From assembly GCA_017626815.1 (NCBI GenBank), contig JAGAHY010000001.1, positions 1 to 34,097 on the forward strand: a stretch of DNA of 34,097 bases. Reading direction: 5' to 3'. Under the pieces are notes generated by a model, which was not told the DNA's origin, ran no database searches, and worked only from the letters and a program-made list of their open reading frames with translations. The position numbers and the translations under genes were made by a program. Positions 22,526 to 30,875 of the stretch are shown in pieces; within the stretch, counting starts at the first letter, position 1; each line of letters opens with the position of its first letter. This DNA is from Bacilli bacterium. GTDB taxonomy: Bacteria > Bacillota_I > Bacilli_A > RFN20 > CAG-826.

Positions 22526-23743
22526 ATGAAACTAGTCAAAGGCACTTATAATACGGCGAAGATCTTCACCGATAATGTTGAAGAAGGTGCAATCAAACAA
22601 ATCAAAGCACTATGCGACATGGAAGCTTATAGAGAAAGCAAGATTCGTATTATGCCTGACGTTCACGCGGGTATTGGCGCAACCATCGGAACGACGATGA
22701 CCTTGTATGGCAAAGTCACCCCCAATCTCGTGGGCGTCGACATAGGCTGTGGCATGACTGTCGCGTCTATCCCTAGGGAGGTTGATTTAGAAAAACTAGA
22801 TGTCATTATCCATTCTAGAGTCCCGTCCGGCATGTCGATAAGAGAAACACCGCATAGATATATTGAAAACGTCAATTTATCCTCCCTTTCTTGTTTCTCT
22901 GAATCTTCTCTATATTATGAAAAATGTTCTCTAGGAACGTTAGGTGGTGGCAATCATTTCATCGAGGTGGATAGAGGAAAAGGCGGACAGCTATACCTCG
23001 TTATTCATTCCGGTTCACGCCACCTTGGTACGCTGGTCGCCAAGCACTATCAAAAGATGGCTATTGAGTCTTTAAAGGGACATTCAGCAAAAGACATTAA
23101 TGGATTGATCCGCAGTCTTAAAGAACAAGGCAGGCAAAGCGAAATCCAAGCGTCTCTAAAGGCTCTATCCAAGAAAGAATGTCCTGTTGATGAGGCCTTG
23201 GCCTACTGCGAAGGCGAGCTTTTTGAGCAATACATTCACGACATTGGCATCGTGCAACACTTTGCTACCTGGAACCGAAGAGCCATCATCGATGAGATCG
23301 TCGACGGGATGGGAGTGCCCATAACTGTGCTCTTTGAAACCATTCATAACTACATTGACCTTGATGCGATGATCCTCCGCAAAGGGTCAGTATCAGCCAA
23401 GGAAGGCGAAAAACTGATCATTCCGATGAATATGAGGGACGGCTCCTTAATCTGCGTAGGAAAGGGCAATCCTGACTGGAATTTCAGCGCGCCACATGGA
23501 GCGGGACGTCTATTTAGCCGCGCAGAAGCCAAACGCCGCTTCAATTTGGATGAATACAAGCAATCCATGAAGGGGATCTATTCCACTTCTATCGATATGG
23601 GGACCATCGATGAATCGCCCATGGCATATAAGCCGATGGACGAGATTATTACCAACATCGCTGACACAGTCGATGTGGTTGACGTAATTAAGCCCATCTA
23701 TAATTTCAAGGCACCTGAAAACTTGCCCGTATGGCGCAAATAA
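22526..23743 (+). CDS. rtcB: RNA-splicing ligase RtcB
   Basis: This 405-aa enzyme ligates RNA 2',3'-cyclic phosphate (or 3'-phosphate) ends to 5'-OH ends using GTP and Mn2+. Family motifs are clear: MPDVHAGIGATIG, VGVDIGCGM (D72, C75), GGNHFIE (H144), IHSGSRHLG, ETIHNYID and the C-terminal HGAGRLFSR, where the guanylylated His lies. It is at the short end of the bacterial family range. The ATG follows AGGGGG. No rtcA, archease or tRNA gene is nearby. The divergent WYL regulator suggests that expression is induced by RNA damage, similar in outcome to RtcR control in other bacteria. Confidence 0.94.
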   Translation: MKLVKGTYNTAKIFTDNVEEGAIKQIKALCDMEAYRESKIRIMPDVHAGIGATIGTTMTLYGKVTPNLVGVDIGCGMTVASIPREVDLEKLDVIIHSRVPSGMSIRETPHRYIENVNLSSLSCFSESSLYYEKCSLGTLGGGNHFIEVDRGKGGQLYLVIHSGSRHLGTLVAKHYQKMAIESLKGHSAKDINGLIRSLKEQGRQSEIQASLKALSKKECPVDEALAYCEGELFEQYIHDIGIVQHFATWNRRAIIDEIVDGMGVPITVLFETIHNYIDLDAMILRKGSVSAKEGEKLIIPMNMRDGSLICVGKGNPDWNFSAPHGAGRLFSRAEAKRRFNLDEYKQSMKGIYSTSIDMGTIDESPMAYKPMDEIITNIADTVDVVDVIKPIYNFKAPENLPVWRK

Positions 23744-23747
23744 ATAA

Positions 23748-23776
23748 AGGGGCTTTGGTATCGTGCCAAGGCCCCT
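23748..23776. terminator. Bidirectional terminator between rtcB and rhaD
   Basis: AGGGGCTTTGG pairs with CCAAGGCCCCT (one wobble) around a 7-base loop. The T-rich tail is better on the minus strand, so it ends mainly the rhamnose operon; on the plus strand it follows rtcB by 5 bases. Confidence 0.8.
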
Positions 23777-23797
23777 AAATATTTGATTTTTGCAGCG

Positions 23798-24655
23798 TTA
23801 TTTCGCTAATTTGCGGTATTTTTCTTCGACGAAGAAGTCATAACGCGGACTGATTCCGAACAAATCGATGAGTTCTTTCATGTTGTCTTCAGTCAAGGTG
23901 TTCTTTATCGGGCGGCTGCCGATGATGTTATAAATCGTCGCCGCTTTCTCACACGTTTCGACCAAGCCGAAGCATTCATCAAGGTTTTTGCCTGCGCCAT
24001 AGACGCCATGTAAGGACCAGATGACCGTACGGAATTCTTTCATCTTCTCGGCGGTCGCCATGCCGATCGTATCGGTACCGCAAAGCATCCATGGGAGGAC
24101 ACCAACGCCATCGGGGAAGACGACAATGCATTCCGTCGACATTTCCCACAGGGTGTGGGAGAATTTCGCCTCATCGAGCTCGTGGACATAGGTCATCGCC
24201 AATAAATTGGTCGGGTGGCAATGAAGGATAACCCTATTCTCTGGATCGACGGAGAGTCTGGCGATGTGAGACATCATATGCGCGGGGAACTCGCTGGTGA
24301 AGCGGCCACCATCTTCGTAGCCCCAAAGCAGTTCGACTTCTTTACCATTATCGGCGATGCGGACGATACCGATGTTATTCGCCGGATCACGTTCGACGTT
24401 CTTAAAGTATTTGCCAGTTCCGGTGACGAGGAAGATTTTGCCTGCCAAGGGGGCCGCGTCAAAGGAGGTGTTATGGACGCCAGCGAAGGGGATGACGCGA
24501 ACGACATGGTTTAGATCCAAAAATTCGGCGACTTCTTCTTTCTTCAGCAAATAGGAGATATTGCCGCCGTTACGCTCGTCCCATCCAAGACGATACATAT
24601 TGCTCGCGGTGCGGCAGAATTCCTGCAAAAATGGGGCTTCTAGGATGTTTTTCAT
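23798..24655 (-). CDS. rhaD: Rhamnulose-1-phosphate aldolase
   Basis: This 285-aa zinc-dependent class II aldolase cleaves L-rhamnulose 1-phosphate to dihydroxyacetone phosphate and L-lactaldehyde. NGGNISYLL near the N-terminus, the Glu in FTSEFPAHMMSH and the metal histidines in LHCHPTNLLAMTYV are present, and the length is as expected. It is the last gene of the operon, 14 bases after rhaA, with AAGGAG upstream. No lactaldehyde reductase or dehydrogenase gene is in the window. Confidence 0.93.
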   Translation of the reverse strand: MKNILEAPFLQEFCRTASNMYRLGWDERNGGNISYLLKKEEVAEFLDLNHVVRVIPFAGVHNTSFDAAPLAGKIFLVTGTGKYFKNVERDPANNIGIVRIADNGKEVELLWGYEDGGRFTSEFPAHMMSHIARLSVDPENRVILHCHPTNLLAMTYVHELDEAKFSHTLWEMSTECIVVFPDGVGVLPWMLCGTDTIGMATAEKMKEFRTVIWSLHGVYGAGKNLDECFGLVETCEKAATIYNIIGSRPIKNTLTEDNMKELIDLFGISPRYDFFVEEKYRKLAK

Positions 24656-24669
24656 GGTTTGTCTCCTTT

Positions 24670-25917
24670 TTAACGTTTGGATAACACTTCGTCTTCGTAT
24701 TGCTTTAAGGGGGTGTAATAATCCACTTCAAGACCTTGACGCTTCAGGTATTCTTCCCAGATGACAGAGAAGGGAAGCATCTTTGCTCTTTCCTGAAGAT
24801 ATAGCAATTTACTGAAATTGGCTTCGTCCTGCAACTTCTTTAATTCCTCGTTGGGTAAGGTAGCCGCATAGAGGAGGGACTTCTGCATCGAATGGACGCC
24901 GGTAGTCCAGGCCACAAGACGGTTGATCGAAGCATCGAAATAATCCAAGCCGATGATGACTTTATCTTCTGCGTGGTTGCGGATAATCTCTTTCGCGACT
25001 TCTCTTAGTTCGTCTTCAAAGATGATGACATGGTCGGAATCCCAACGCACGGGGCGAGAGACATGTAAGGCCAAATGATCATAGAAGCAAAGTAAGGAAG
25101 AGATCTTGTCGCTGACGACTTCGGTCGGATGATAATGACCCGTATCCATCAAGCAGCAGATACCTTTTTTGGCAGCATAGTTTTGATAGAACTCGCTATT
25201 GCCGACGGTGTAGGATTCCACGCCGATACCAAACACTTTCGACTCAACGCCAACGATGACGTGCTTACGATCCCAGCCCGGATGGTCAATGATTTGGTCT
25301 AAGGAGTCTTTGAGTCTCATTCTGGGGCCGAGACGGTCGGCGGGAATATCCTTAAGACCATCGGGAATCCAGATGTTCACGAAGCAGGGTTTGCCAAAAG
25401 CTTTTCCTAATTCGGTCGCGATTTCGAGGCTGCGCTTACCATGTTCAATCCAGAATTTACGGGTTTCTTCATCCGGCGAAGAAAGGGATAAGCCATCTTT
25501 GACTTTTTTATGCGCGAAGAAGGTGGGGTTGAAGTCGATGCCATCAAGGCCCAGTTCCTTCGCGAAATCAACCCAGGGTTTAAAATGCTTGAAGGTATAT
25601 TGGTCGCGGTCAATTTTGCCTAAATCTTCGCCCAAAACCGCGTAGCTCGCGTGCAAATTGAGGCGTTTCTTACCAGGCATGAGCGCGAAGCATTTACGGA
25701 TGTCGGCTTTTAATTCCTCAAAGTTACGGGCGCGGCCAGGATAGTTTCCGGTGGTTTGAATGCCGCCTTCCAACGATTCGACGCCTTCAAATCCAAGGAC
25801 GTCATCGCCCTGCCAACAATGCACCGAAACGGGGATTTTCGAAACCTTTTCAAAGGCTGCTTCCACGTCTATGCCTAATTCTTGATATTTCTTTTTTGCT
25901 TCATCGAACATGCTCAT
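24670..25917 (-). CDS. rhaA: L-rhamnose isomerase
   Basis: This 415-aa enzyme interconverts L-rhamnose and L-rhamnulose with a divalent metal. Hallmarks are VSVHCWQGDDVLGFE near the N-terminus, LNLHASYAVLGED, CLMDTGHYHPTEVV and GLDYFDASINR, which supply metal ligands. The start overlaps the rhaB stop as ATGA, and its AAGGAGG lies in the last codons of rhaB. A second ATG two codons later (MFDEA) is an alternative start. Confidence 0.95.
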   Translation of the reverse strand: MSMFDEAKKKYQELGIDVEAAFEKVSKIPVSVHCWQGDDVLGFEGVESLEGGIQTTGNYPGRARNFEELKADIRKCFALMPGKKRLNLHASYAVLGEDLGKIDRDQYTFKHFKPWVDFAKELGLDGIDFNPTFFAHKKVKDGLSLSSPDEETRKFWIEHGKRSLEIATELGKAFGKPCFVNIWIPDGLKDIPADRLGPRMRLKDSLDQIIDHPGWDRKHVIVGVESKVFGIGVESYTVGNSEFYQNYAAKKGICCLMDTGHYHPTEVVSDKISSLLCFYDHLALHVSRPVRWDSDHVIIFEDELREVAKEIIRNHAEDKVIIGLDYFDASINRLVAWTTGVHSMQKSLLYAATLPNEELKKLQDEANFSKLLYLQERAKMLPFSVIWEEYLKRQGLEVDYYTPLKQYEDEVLSKR

Positions 25918-27293
25918 GGTAATACCTCCTTACATCCGAATGAATCGCGTATGATTTGACGTCCCTGTGATAAGGACGTGATCTCTCCTGAATGGATCAT
26001 TTGCATCAGCACATTGCCAATCGCCGTACCCTCGATGGGACCGACGACGACAGGCCTTTGGATGGCTTTCGCGGTCAGTTCATTAAGGAATTCGTTTTTG
26101 CCACCGCCACCCGTGATATGCAGCACAGGGAAGGAAATTCCAATCAAATCCTCGAGTTCTGCAAGGGATTTTGCATAAGTATTGGCTAATGAGCGGTAGA
26201 TGATACGAGCCATATCGCCGAGGTTTAGTTCCCGGCCAACAGCCGCTTCAATCTCTTTGCGCATGGAGCTCGGGGAGAGGAATCGGGTATCGTTGCAGTC
26301 CACCAAATCCGTCACCGTGGAGGCTTTCGCCATCTCCACAATCTCGCCGAAGGAATAAGCGTCATCGAACTCATGGCGGACCTCTTGAATCATCCATAGG
26401 CCCATGATGTTCTTCTGGGTTCGGAAGGAATGTTCCAGGGAGCCCTCATTGGAATAGTTGAGTTCTCTAGCTTGTGTATTGCGGTGGGCATCTTTCTGCT
26501 CGATGCCAAGTAAGGACCACGTGCCCGAGGAAATATAAGGTTCATTTTCCAGCAAAGGCACGGCAAGGACCGCGGAGGCGGTGTCGTGCGTGGCGGGTAA
26601 GACGACGGTCGCGTTAAACCCGAGTTTGCGACGGATGGCAGGCGCTAGGTCCCCTACTTTTTCTCCCGGTTGGGCTAGGGGCAAGAATAGCCTGCGCGGA
26701 TATCCAAGACGATCGATCACCTGACGGTCCCAATCATGGTGGACCGCATTGACTAAACCGGTAGTCGTCGCATTGCAGTACTCCTGCTTCATGACCCCGG
26801 TGAGACGGTAATTAAGATAATCCGGCAACATCAGCATGGCCAACGCGCGGTCAAGTTTCTTGTCTTCTTGATCAGCAAAGAGCTGGTAGATGGTGTTGAA
26901 TGGCTGGAACTGGATGCCTGTGCGCGTATAAAGCTCACTAAACGGAACATAATGGTGGACCTTTTCGTGACGGTGGCGAAGAGGGTCGCGATAGCAATGG
27001 CAAACACCCATCTTCTTTCCCTTTTCATCGATAAGGACATAATCGACGCCCCAGGTATCGATGCCAATGTAATCCGGTTCTTTTCCCGCTTCTTTTGCTT
27101 TCTTCAAAGCGGTCAAAATCTCTTCAAAAAGCCCATCAACGTCCCAATAAAGCATGCCGCGGCTATCTTTTTGAGGATGGTTGGGGAAACGATGGATTTC
27201 CTCCATCACGATTTTCCCATCCTCTAAATGGGCGAGCATGCCGCGTCCGCTAGAGGCGCCTATGTCGATAGCTAAATAGCGTTTCATTACCAT
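25914..27293 (-). CDS. rhaB: Rhamnulokinase
   Basis: This FGGY-family kinase of about 457-459 aa phosphorylates L-rhamnulose at O1 with ATP. AIDIGASSGRG (phosphate loop), IDTWGVDYVLID and HITGGGGKNEFLNELTAKA are the expected family blocks. Two starts are possible, ATG 27293 and ATG 27287; the latter overlaps the rhamnosidase stop as TAATG and begins MKRYLAIDIG, the usual opening. GAGG lies 4 bases from the first and 10 from the second. The gene is the second of the operon. Confidence 0.94.
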   Translation of the reverse strand: MVMKRYLAIDIGASSGRGMLAHLEDGKIVMEEIHRFPNHPQKDSRGMLYWDVDGLFEEILTALKKAKEAGKEPDYIGIDTWGVDYVLIDEKGKKMGVCHCYRDPLRHRHEKVHHYVPFSELYTRTGIQFQPFNTIYQLFADQEDKKLDRALAMLMLPDYLNYRLTGVMKQEYCNATTTGLVNAVHHDWDRQVIDRLGYPRRLFLPLAQPGEKVGDLAPAIRRKLGFNATVVLPATHDTASAVLAVPLLENEPYISSGTWSLLGIEQKDAHRNTQARELNYSNEGSLEHSFRTQKNIMGLWMIQEVRHEFDDAYSFGEIVEMAKASTVTDLVDCNDTRFLSPSSMRKEIEAAVGRELNLGDMARIIYRSLANTYAKSLAELEDLIGISFPVLHITGGGGKNEFLNELTAKAIQRPVVVGPIEGTAIGNVLMQMIHSGEITSLSQGRQIIRDSFGCKEVLP

Positions 27294-29848
27294 TGAACCT
27301 CGTGATGGCCACTCTCAACGACCTGTTTTTCACCTTTGGGGCCGATTAAGGTGCACTTAGTGGAAACAGGGACATCGATGCAGGCAAGAATCTTGCCATC
27401 TTGTTTCTTAAAGGAGGCCTTAATCATGCCATAGGGCGTCAACGTCTTGCCTTCCGCGTAGTCAATTCCTTCGTTGAAAATTGGGGCGAACGCGAATTCT
27501 TTATAGCCGGGTTCGATATCGCGGATACCTAAAACGCGGGAATAGAGGAAGTCGCCGATGGCGCCGGAGGCATAATGGTTAAAGCTAACCATGCCGCCCG
27601 TGCCGTCATCTTGGCCAAGGTTGCCTTCGCCCGTCTCCTTAATGGCGTCGAAGCGTTCCCAGATGGTGGTTCCCCCCTTCTTTACTTCATATAGCCATGA
27701 GGGGCAAACATCCGTAAGCAACATCTTGAAAGCCTCTTCTTCATGACCGTTATCGGCTAAGGCAAACAGGATATAAGGCGTGCCCGGGAAACCCGTGCCG
27801 ATCGCGTAATTGCCCTTTTGAACCAAATCGGCCAAGTGCTTCGCGGCTTTGATCATTCCCGCTTCATCGAACATCTCAAATTTAAGTGGGAGAACGTAAG
27901 CCGTCTGGAATTCTTCTTTCTTAATGCGGTAATTCTCATCCATGAAGACGCTGCGATAAGCGTCTTTCGTTTTCGCTGCAATTTTTCCAAATTTCGCTGC
28001 ATCTTCGGGCTTATTCAAGAGTTTTGCCGTCTTTTCCATATGTTTTGACATGTTGAATAAGGACGCAGTTCCTGTATATTTGGAACGTTTTTGCCAGCCG
28101 CCCATCGTCGGGACGCCAGGGCAAACCCAATCGCCGAAATGGAACAAAGCCGGGGTATGCCAAATATAACGATATTTCCCAACACCCCAAATATTGGCCC
28201 AGAACTTCTCCGCCAAAGCATAACGCTTCATGGAGTCATAAGAAGTCTTGAGGATTTCCAAATCGCCATAATGTTCATATAAGGCATAAGGGACAAGCGT
28301 AGAGGCGTCGCCCCAGAAATCGATGGCCATCTTCGGCATCGTGACGGGGAAACCATATCCCTGATTGGGGATGGTGTTGGGAATGCCACCGGTCTTCAGC
28401 TGCTCGCTACGAAGATCGCGCAGCCACTTCTTCAGGAAGCGGGGCATATTGAAATTCCAGCATGCGGTACGGGCAAATAAAGCGATATCACCGGTCCATC
28501 CCATGCGTTCATCGCGTTGTGGGCAATCGGTCGGAATCTCGACGAAGTTGGATACGGAGGACCAGTAAATATTCTTTTGGAGACGATTAACGCGCCCGTC
28601 CGAGCATTTGAAATCACCGGTATGCTCAATATCGGAGTGGCGGGCAAAGGCCTTAAGCTCAACTTGGTCTGCTCCAATGCCTTTCATGTGGACATAGCGG
28701 AAGCCCATATATGCCATGCGAGGACGATAATGCTGCTCGCCTTCATGGCAAATATAAGTCGCGCAGGCCTTCGCAGAACGAAGCAACGCAATATTAGGCG
28801 TTCCATCCGAATTTAGGATTTCTGCATGGGTAAATTCGATTTTTTGCCGAGGTTTTGCGTTTTTGATTACCACGTCGACGACGCCAGCAAAGTTCTGTCC
28901 AAAGTCATAAACGGTACTACCATCAGGAAGAACATTTTTGGAAACGGGAATCATTTCCTCAGCGTCGATAACTTTCTCGCCATAGTCCGCTTCGATGGTC
29001 GGGGTGATCTTCACGTCCTCATAGGCAGCATTAATAAAGGATGCTTCATCTTCTTTCCACGCACCATTAAATGTCTCGCCATCATAGATATCGACCATTT
29101 GATAAGGTCCGTCTCGGGTTACAAGGAAGGAGTCGTCGCTGCCAATGATTAATTCTTTGCCATCTTCGTTGATGATGCGGGCTTCAAGAAGCAAAGCCTG
29201 ACGGTCCGCAGTTACGCGGTTGACGCGGTTCATGACATAACTGCCAACCGCCCAGCCTCCTGCGACGTGGATCAATAAGGTATTTTCCCCTTCTTTTAAT
29301 AAAGAGGCGATATCGTAAACCTGGTACAACAATTGATGAGCATAAGAAGTAAAACCAGGCGCGAAATATTGGTTTCCGACCTTTTGGCCGTTGAGTTCTA
29401 GTTCATAGATGCCAATCGCGGTCACATAAAGCTTCGCGGATTGGGGTTTTCCTTTGATTTCGATGATCTTCTTAAATGTCATCGGAGTGGGCGAAACATG
29501 CTTTTCCACGAAGGAATAGGTTCCATCCGTGATAAAACGCCCTTTCCAAGCGACGCCCATACGGCCGGTGGTGAAGCAAAGTTTCTTTTGGGCAGTTTCC
29601 CCGCTGGCGCCTTTGACGCTTAAGGTAGCTTCATAAGTGGTAAAAGGAGTTAAGGCAGGTCCATCATAACGGGCGCCGAGTTCATTAGGCATCTTCAAGA
29701 CATGCCCATTGCTTAAACGAACCTCGCCCGAAGCAAAAGCTTCACCCGCTTTGTCCGAGGAAAGGGAAAAGGCAAATAATGGGTGTGGATTATCGGTAAC
29801 AATCTCTTTGCAAGAATCTTCGATAGTGAATCTTTCGACGTTCAACAT
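27287..29848 (-). CDS. Alpha-L-rhamnosidase, glycoside hydrolase family 78
   Basis: This 853-aa enzyme releases terminal L-rhamnose by inversion. N-terminal beta domains (about 1-390) precede an (alpha/alpha)6 barrel. The catalytic-acid region CPQRDERMGWTGD is at about 442-454, the later TTIWERFDA carries another conserved Glu, and a C-terminal beta domain follows. There is no signal peptide, so it should act in the cytoplasm on imported rhamnosides. The ATG at 29848 (MLNVERF) is likely, but AGGAG lies about 15 bases away; a TTG at 29860 is only 3 bases from it, so the start is unsure. It is the first gene of the rha operon, fitting conversion of rhamnosides straight into the pathway. Confidence 0.92.
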   Translation of the reverse strand: MLNVERFTIEDSCKEIVTDNPHPLFAFSLSSDKAGEAFASGEVRLSNGHVLKMPNELGARYDGPALTPFTTYEATLSVKGASGETAQKKLCFTTGRMGVAWKGRFITDGTYSFVEKHVSPTPMTFKKIIEIKGKPQSAKLYVTAIGIYELELNGQKVGNQYFAPGFTSYAHQLLYQVYDIASLLKEGENTLLIHVAGGWAVGSYVMNRVNRVTADRQALLLEARIINEDGKELIIGSDDSFLVTRDGPYQMVDIYDGETFNGAWKEDEASFINAAYEDVKITPTIEADYGEKVIDAEEMIPVSKNVLPDGSTVYDFGQNFAGVVDVVIKNAKPRQKIEFTHAEILNSDGTPNIALLRSAKACATYICHEGEQHYRPRMAYMGFRYVHMKGIGADQVELKAFARHSDIEHTGDFKCSDGRVNRLQKNIYWSSVSNFVEIPTDCPQRDERMGWTGDIALFARTACWNFNMPRFLKKWLRDLRSEQLKTGGIPNTIPNQGYGFPVTMPKMAIDFWGDASTLVPYALYEHYGDLEILKTSYDSMKRYALAEKFWANIWGVGKYRYIWHTPALFHFGDWVCPGVPTMGGWQKRSKYTGTASLFNMSKHMEKTAKLLNKPEDAAKFGKIAAKTKDAYRSVFMDENYRIKKEEFQTAYVLPLKFEMFDEAGMIKAAKHLADLVQKGNYAIGTGFPGTPYILFALADNGHEEEAFKMLLTDVCPSWLYEVKKGGTTIWERFDAIKETGEGNLGQDDGTGGMVSFNHYASGAIGDFLYSRVLGIRDIEPGYKEFAFAPIFNEGIDYAEGKTLTPYGMIKASFKKQDGKILACIDVPVSTKCTLIGPKGEKQVVESGHHEVQW

Positions 29849-29924
29849 AACTAATACCAAAAGCTCCTATTTGATTGGCTCTATTCTATAGCCATGAAAA
29901 ACATGATATGCATTTTTCTTCACG

Positions 29925-29956
29925 TTTTGTTTAAAAAATAGAGAATATAAACAAAA
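29925..29956. promoter_or_regulatory. Inverted repeat upstream of the rhamnosidase-rha operon
   Basis: TTTTGTTTA and TAAACAAAA are 9-bp arms separated by 14 bases, about 80 bases before the operon start. CGTTTTGTTT here resembles CGTTTTTGTTT in the repeats near the deoR-type gene, so it is a candidate operator for that regulator. Confidence 0.45.
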
Positions 29957-29989
29957 AATGTGCTCTAAGTATTCACAAATGAGCACATT
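29953..29989 (-). terminator. Rho-independent terminator after the DeoR-type gene
   Basis: On the minus strand AATGTGCTC and GAGCACATT form a 9-bp stem with a 15-base loop, followed by TTTTT, about 21 bases past the regulator stop. It partly overlaps the inverted repeat of the rha promoter region. The long loop lowers certainty. Confidence 0.65.
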
Positions 29990-30010
29990 CAATCAAGATG
30001 TCAAAAAACG

Positions 30011-30778
30011 TCAGCGATTCACGACATGAATACCCGCGGCAACATATGGGGCGATGGTCTCACTGCTGGCATCGGTGCAGATCAAATCATAGTTGCTTAA
30101 GGGCGCGGTGCGGTAAATGAAATTCTCGGCGAATTTGCTCTTATCCACCAATAGGATTCTTTTCTTGCAGCGTTTGAAGGCGCTCTGCTTAATCTCCATG
30201 GTTTCCAAAGAGCGTTCATAAGCGCCCTCTAAAGTAACCGCCGCAGACCCAGAAAGCATCACATCCAAGTGGAAGTCATCGAGCATTTTGCAAGGATAGA
30301 TGCCCGTTGAAGCATAGTTGGAATAACGGATCGTTCCGCCCAAGAAAATGACTTCAACATTCTTCTTTTCGGATAATTTAGCCGCGATTTGCAGCCCATT
30401 AGTGACAACCGTCTTAAACGCGAGGTTCATACGAGTGGCCAAAGCGAAAGCCGTGGAGGAGTTATCAATGAAGCAGGAAGTAAACTCAGGCATATGGTTC
30501 ATCGCGACCGTAGCCACCGTTTCCTTAGAGACGGACTCTTTTTCCATACGGACAAAAATGGAGACGTCCTCAGATGCGCTCAAATAGACCGCGCCGCCAT
30601 GGGTACGCTGCAGCATGCCTAGCTTTTGCATCGAGGCGAAATCGCGTCTTACCGTAGCCGGGGAGACGTAAAGTTTTTGCGCTAGTTCCTCTACCGTGGC
30701 CCGCTTATGGGCTTCAAGGTATTCCAGAATCATTTTGAAGCGTTCGGATACGAACATGTCTTTGTTTTCGTTTGCCAT
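30011..30778 (-). CDS. DeoR-family transcriptional regulator, probable rhamnose regulator
   Basis: This 255-aa protein has an N-terminal DeoR-type helix-turn-helix (FVSERFKMILEYLEAHKRATVEEL, then VSPATVRRDF). A DeoRC sugar-phosphate sensor domain follows (CFIDNSSTAFALATRM, TNGLQIAAKLSEKKNVEVIFLGG and VDKSKF near the C-terminus). Such proteins repress catabolic genes until a phosphorylated sugar, here perhaps rhamnulose 1-phosphate, binds. The ATG at 30778 is chosen because the frame further upstream (to 30838) only translates the repeated operator sequence. No Shine-Dalgarno is seen, and an AATAAA box lies 7 bases before the ATG, so it may be leaderless. MFVSERF at 30757 is an alternative. 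It sits directly upstream of the rha operon on the same strand. Confidence 0.86.
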   Translation of the reverse strand: MANENKDMFVSERFKMILEYLEAHKRATVEELAQKLYVSPATVRRDFASMQKLGMLQRTHGGAVYLSASEDVSIFVRMEKESVSKETVATVAMNHMPEFTSCFIDNSSTAFALATRMNLAFKTVVTNGLQIAAKLSEKKNVEVIFLGGTIRYSNYASTGIYPCKMLDDFHLDVMLSGSAAVTLEGAYERSLETMEIKQSAFKRCKKRILLVDKSKFAENFIYRTAPLSNYDLICTDASSETIAPYVAAGIHVVNR

Positions 30779-30794
30779 ATTTTTATTTATTGCG

Positions 30795-30827
30795 CAAAAA
30801 CGCTCACGAAGCAAACAAAAACGCTCA
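30795..30827. repeat. Tandem operator-like repeats (CAAAAACGCTCA) upstream of the DeoR-type gene
   Basis: Two exact 12-base copies at 30795-30806 and 30816-30827 are 21 bases apart (two helical turns), and a third shorter core CGCTCA is at 30845-30850. They overlap the presumptive promoter of the regulator (minus strand TTGCTT, 17 bases, AATAAA), which suits cooperative self-repression. Confidence 0.65.
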
Positions 30828-30831
30828 TGTA

Positions 30832-30861
30832 TTTGCACAAGTGGCGCTCAAATCGTGCAAA
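30832..30861. promoter_or_regulatory. Inverted repeat upstream of the DeoR-type gene
   Basis: TTTGCAC and GTGCAAA are perfect 7-bp arms separated by 16 bases, enclosing the third CGCTCA core. It lies just past the end of the SGNH gene and might be part of the regulator's operator or a weak terminator; no T-run follows. Confidence 0.4.
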
Positions 30862-30875
30862 ACGGGAATTAAAAA

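Noticed and set aside
30779-30838. N-terminal extension of the DeoR-type regulator
   Set aside because: It only translates the operator repeats (ERFC twice) and has no ribosome site; the family domain starts after MANENKDMF.
30795-30861. Possible CRISPR-like repeat array
   Set aside because: The repeats are only 12 bases, two exact copies and one partial, with spacers of 9 bases or irregular; no cas genes are present.
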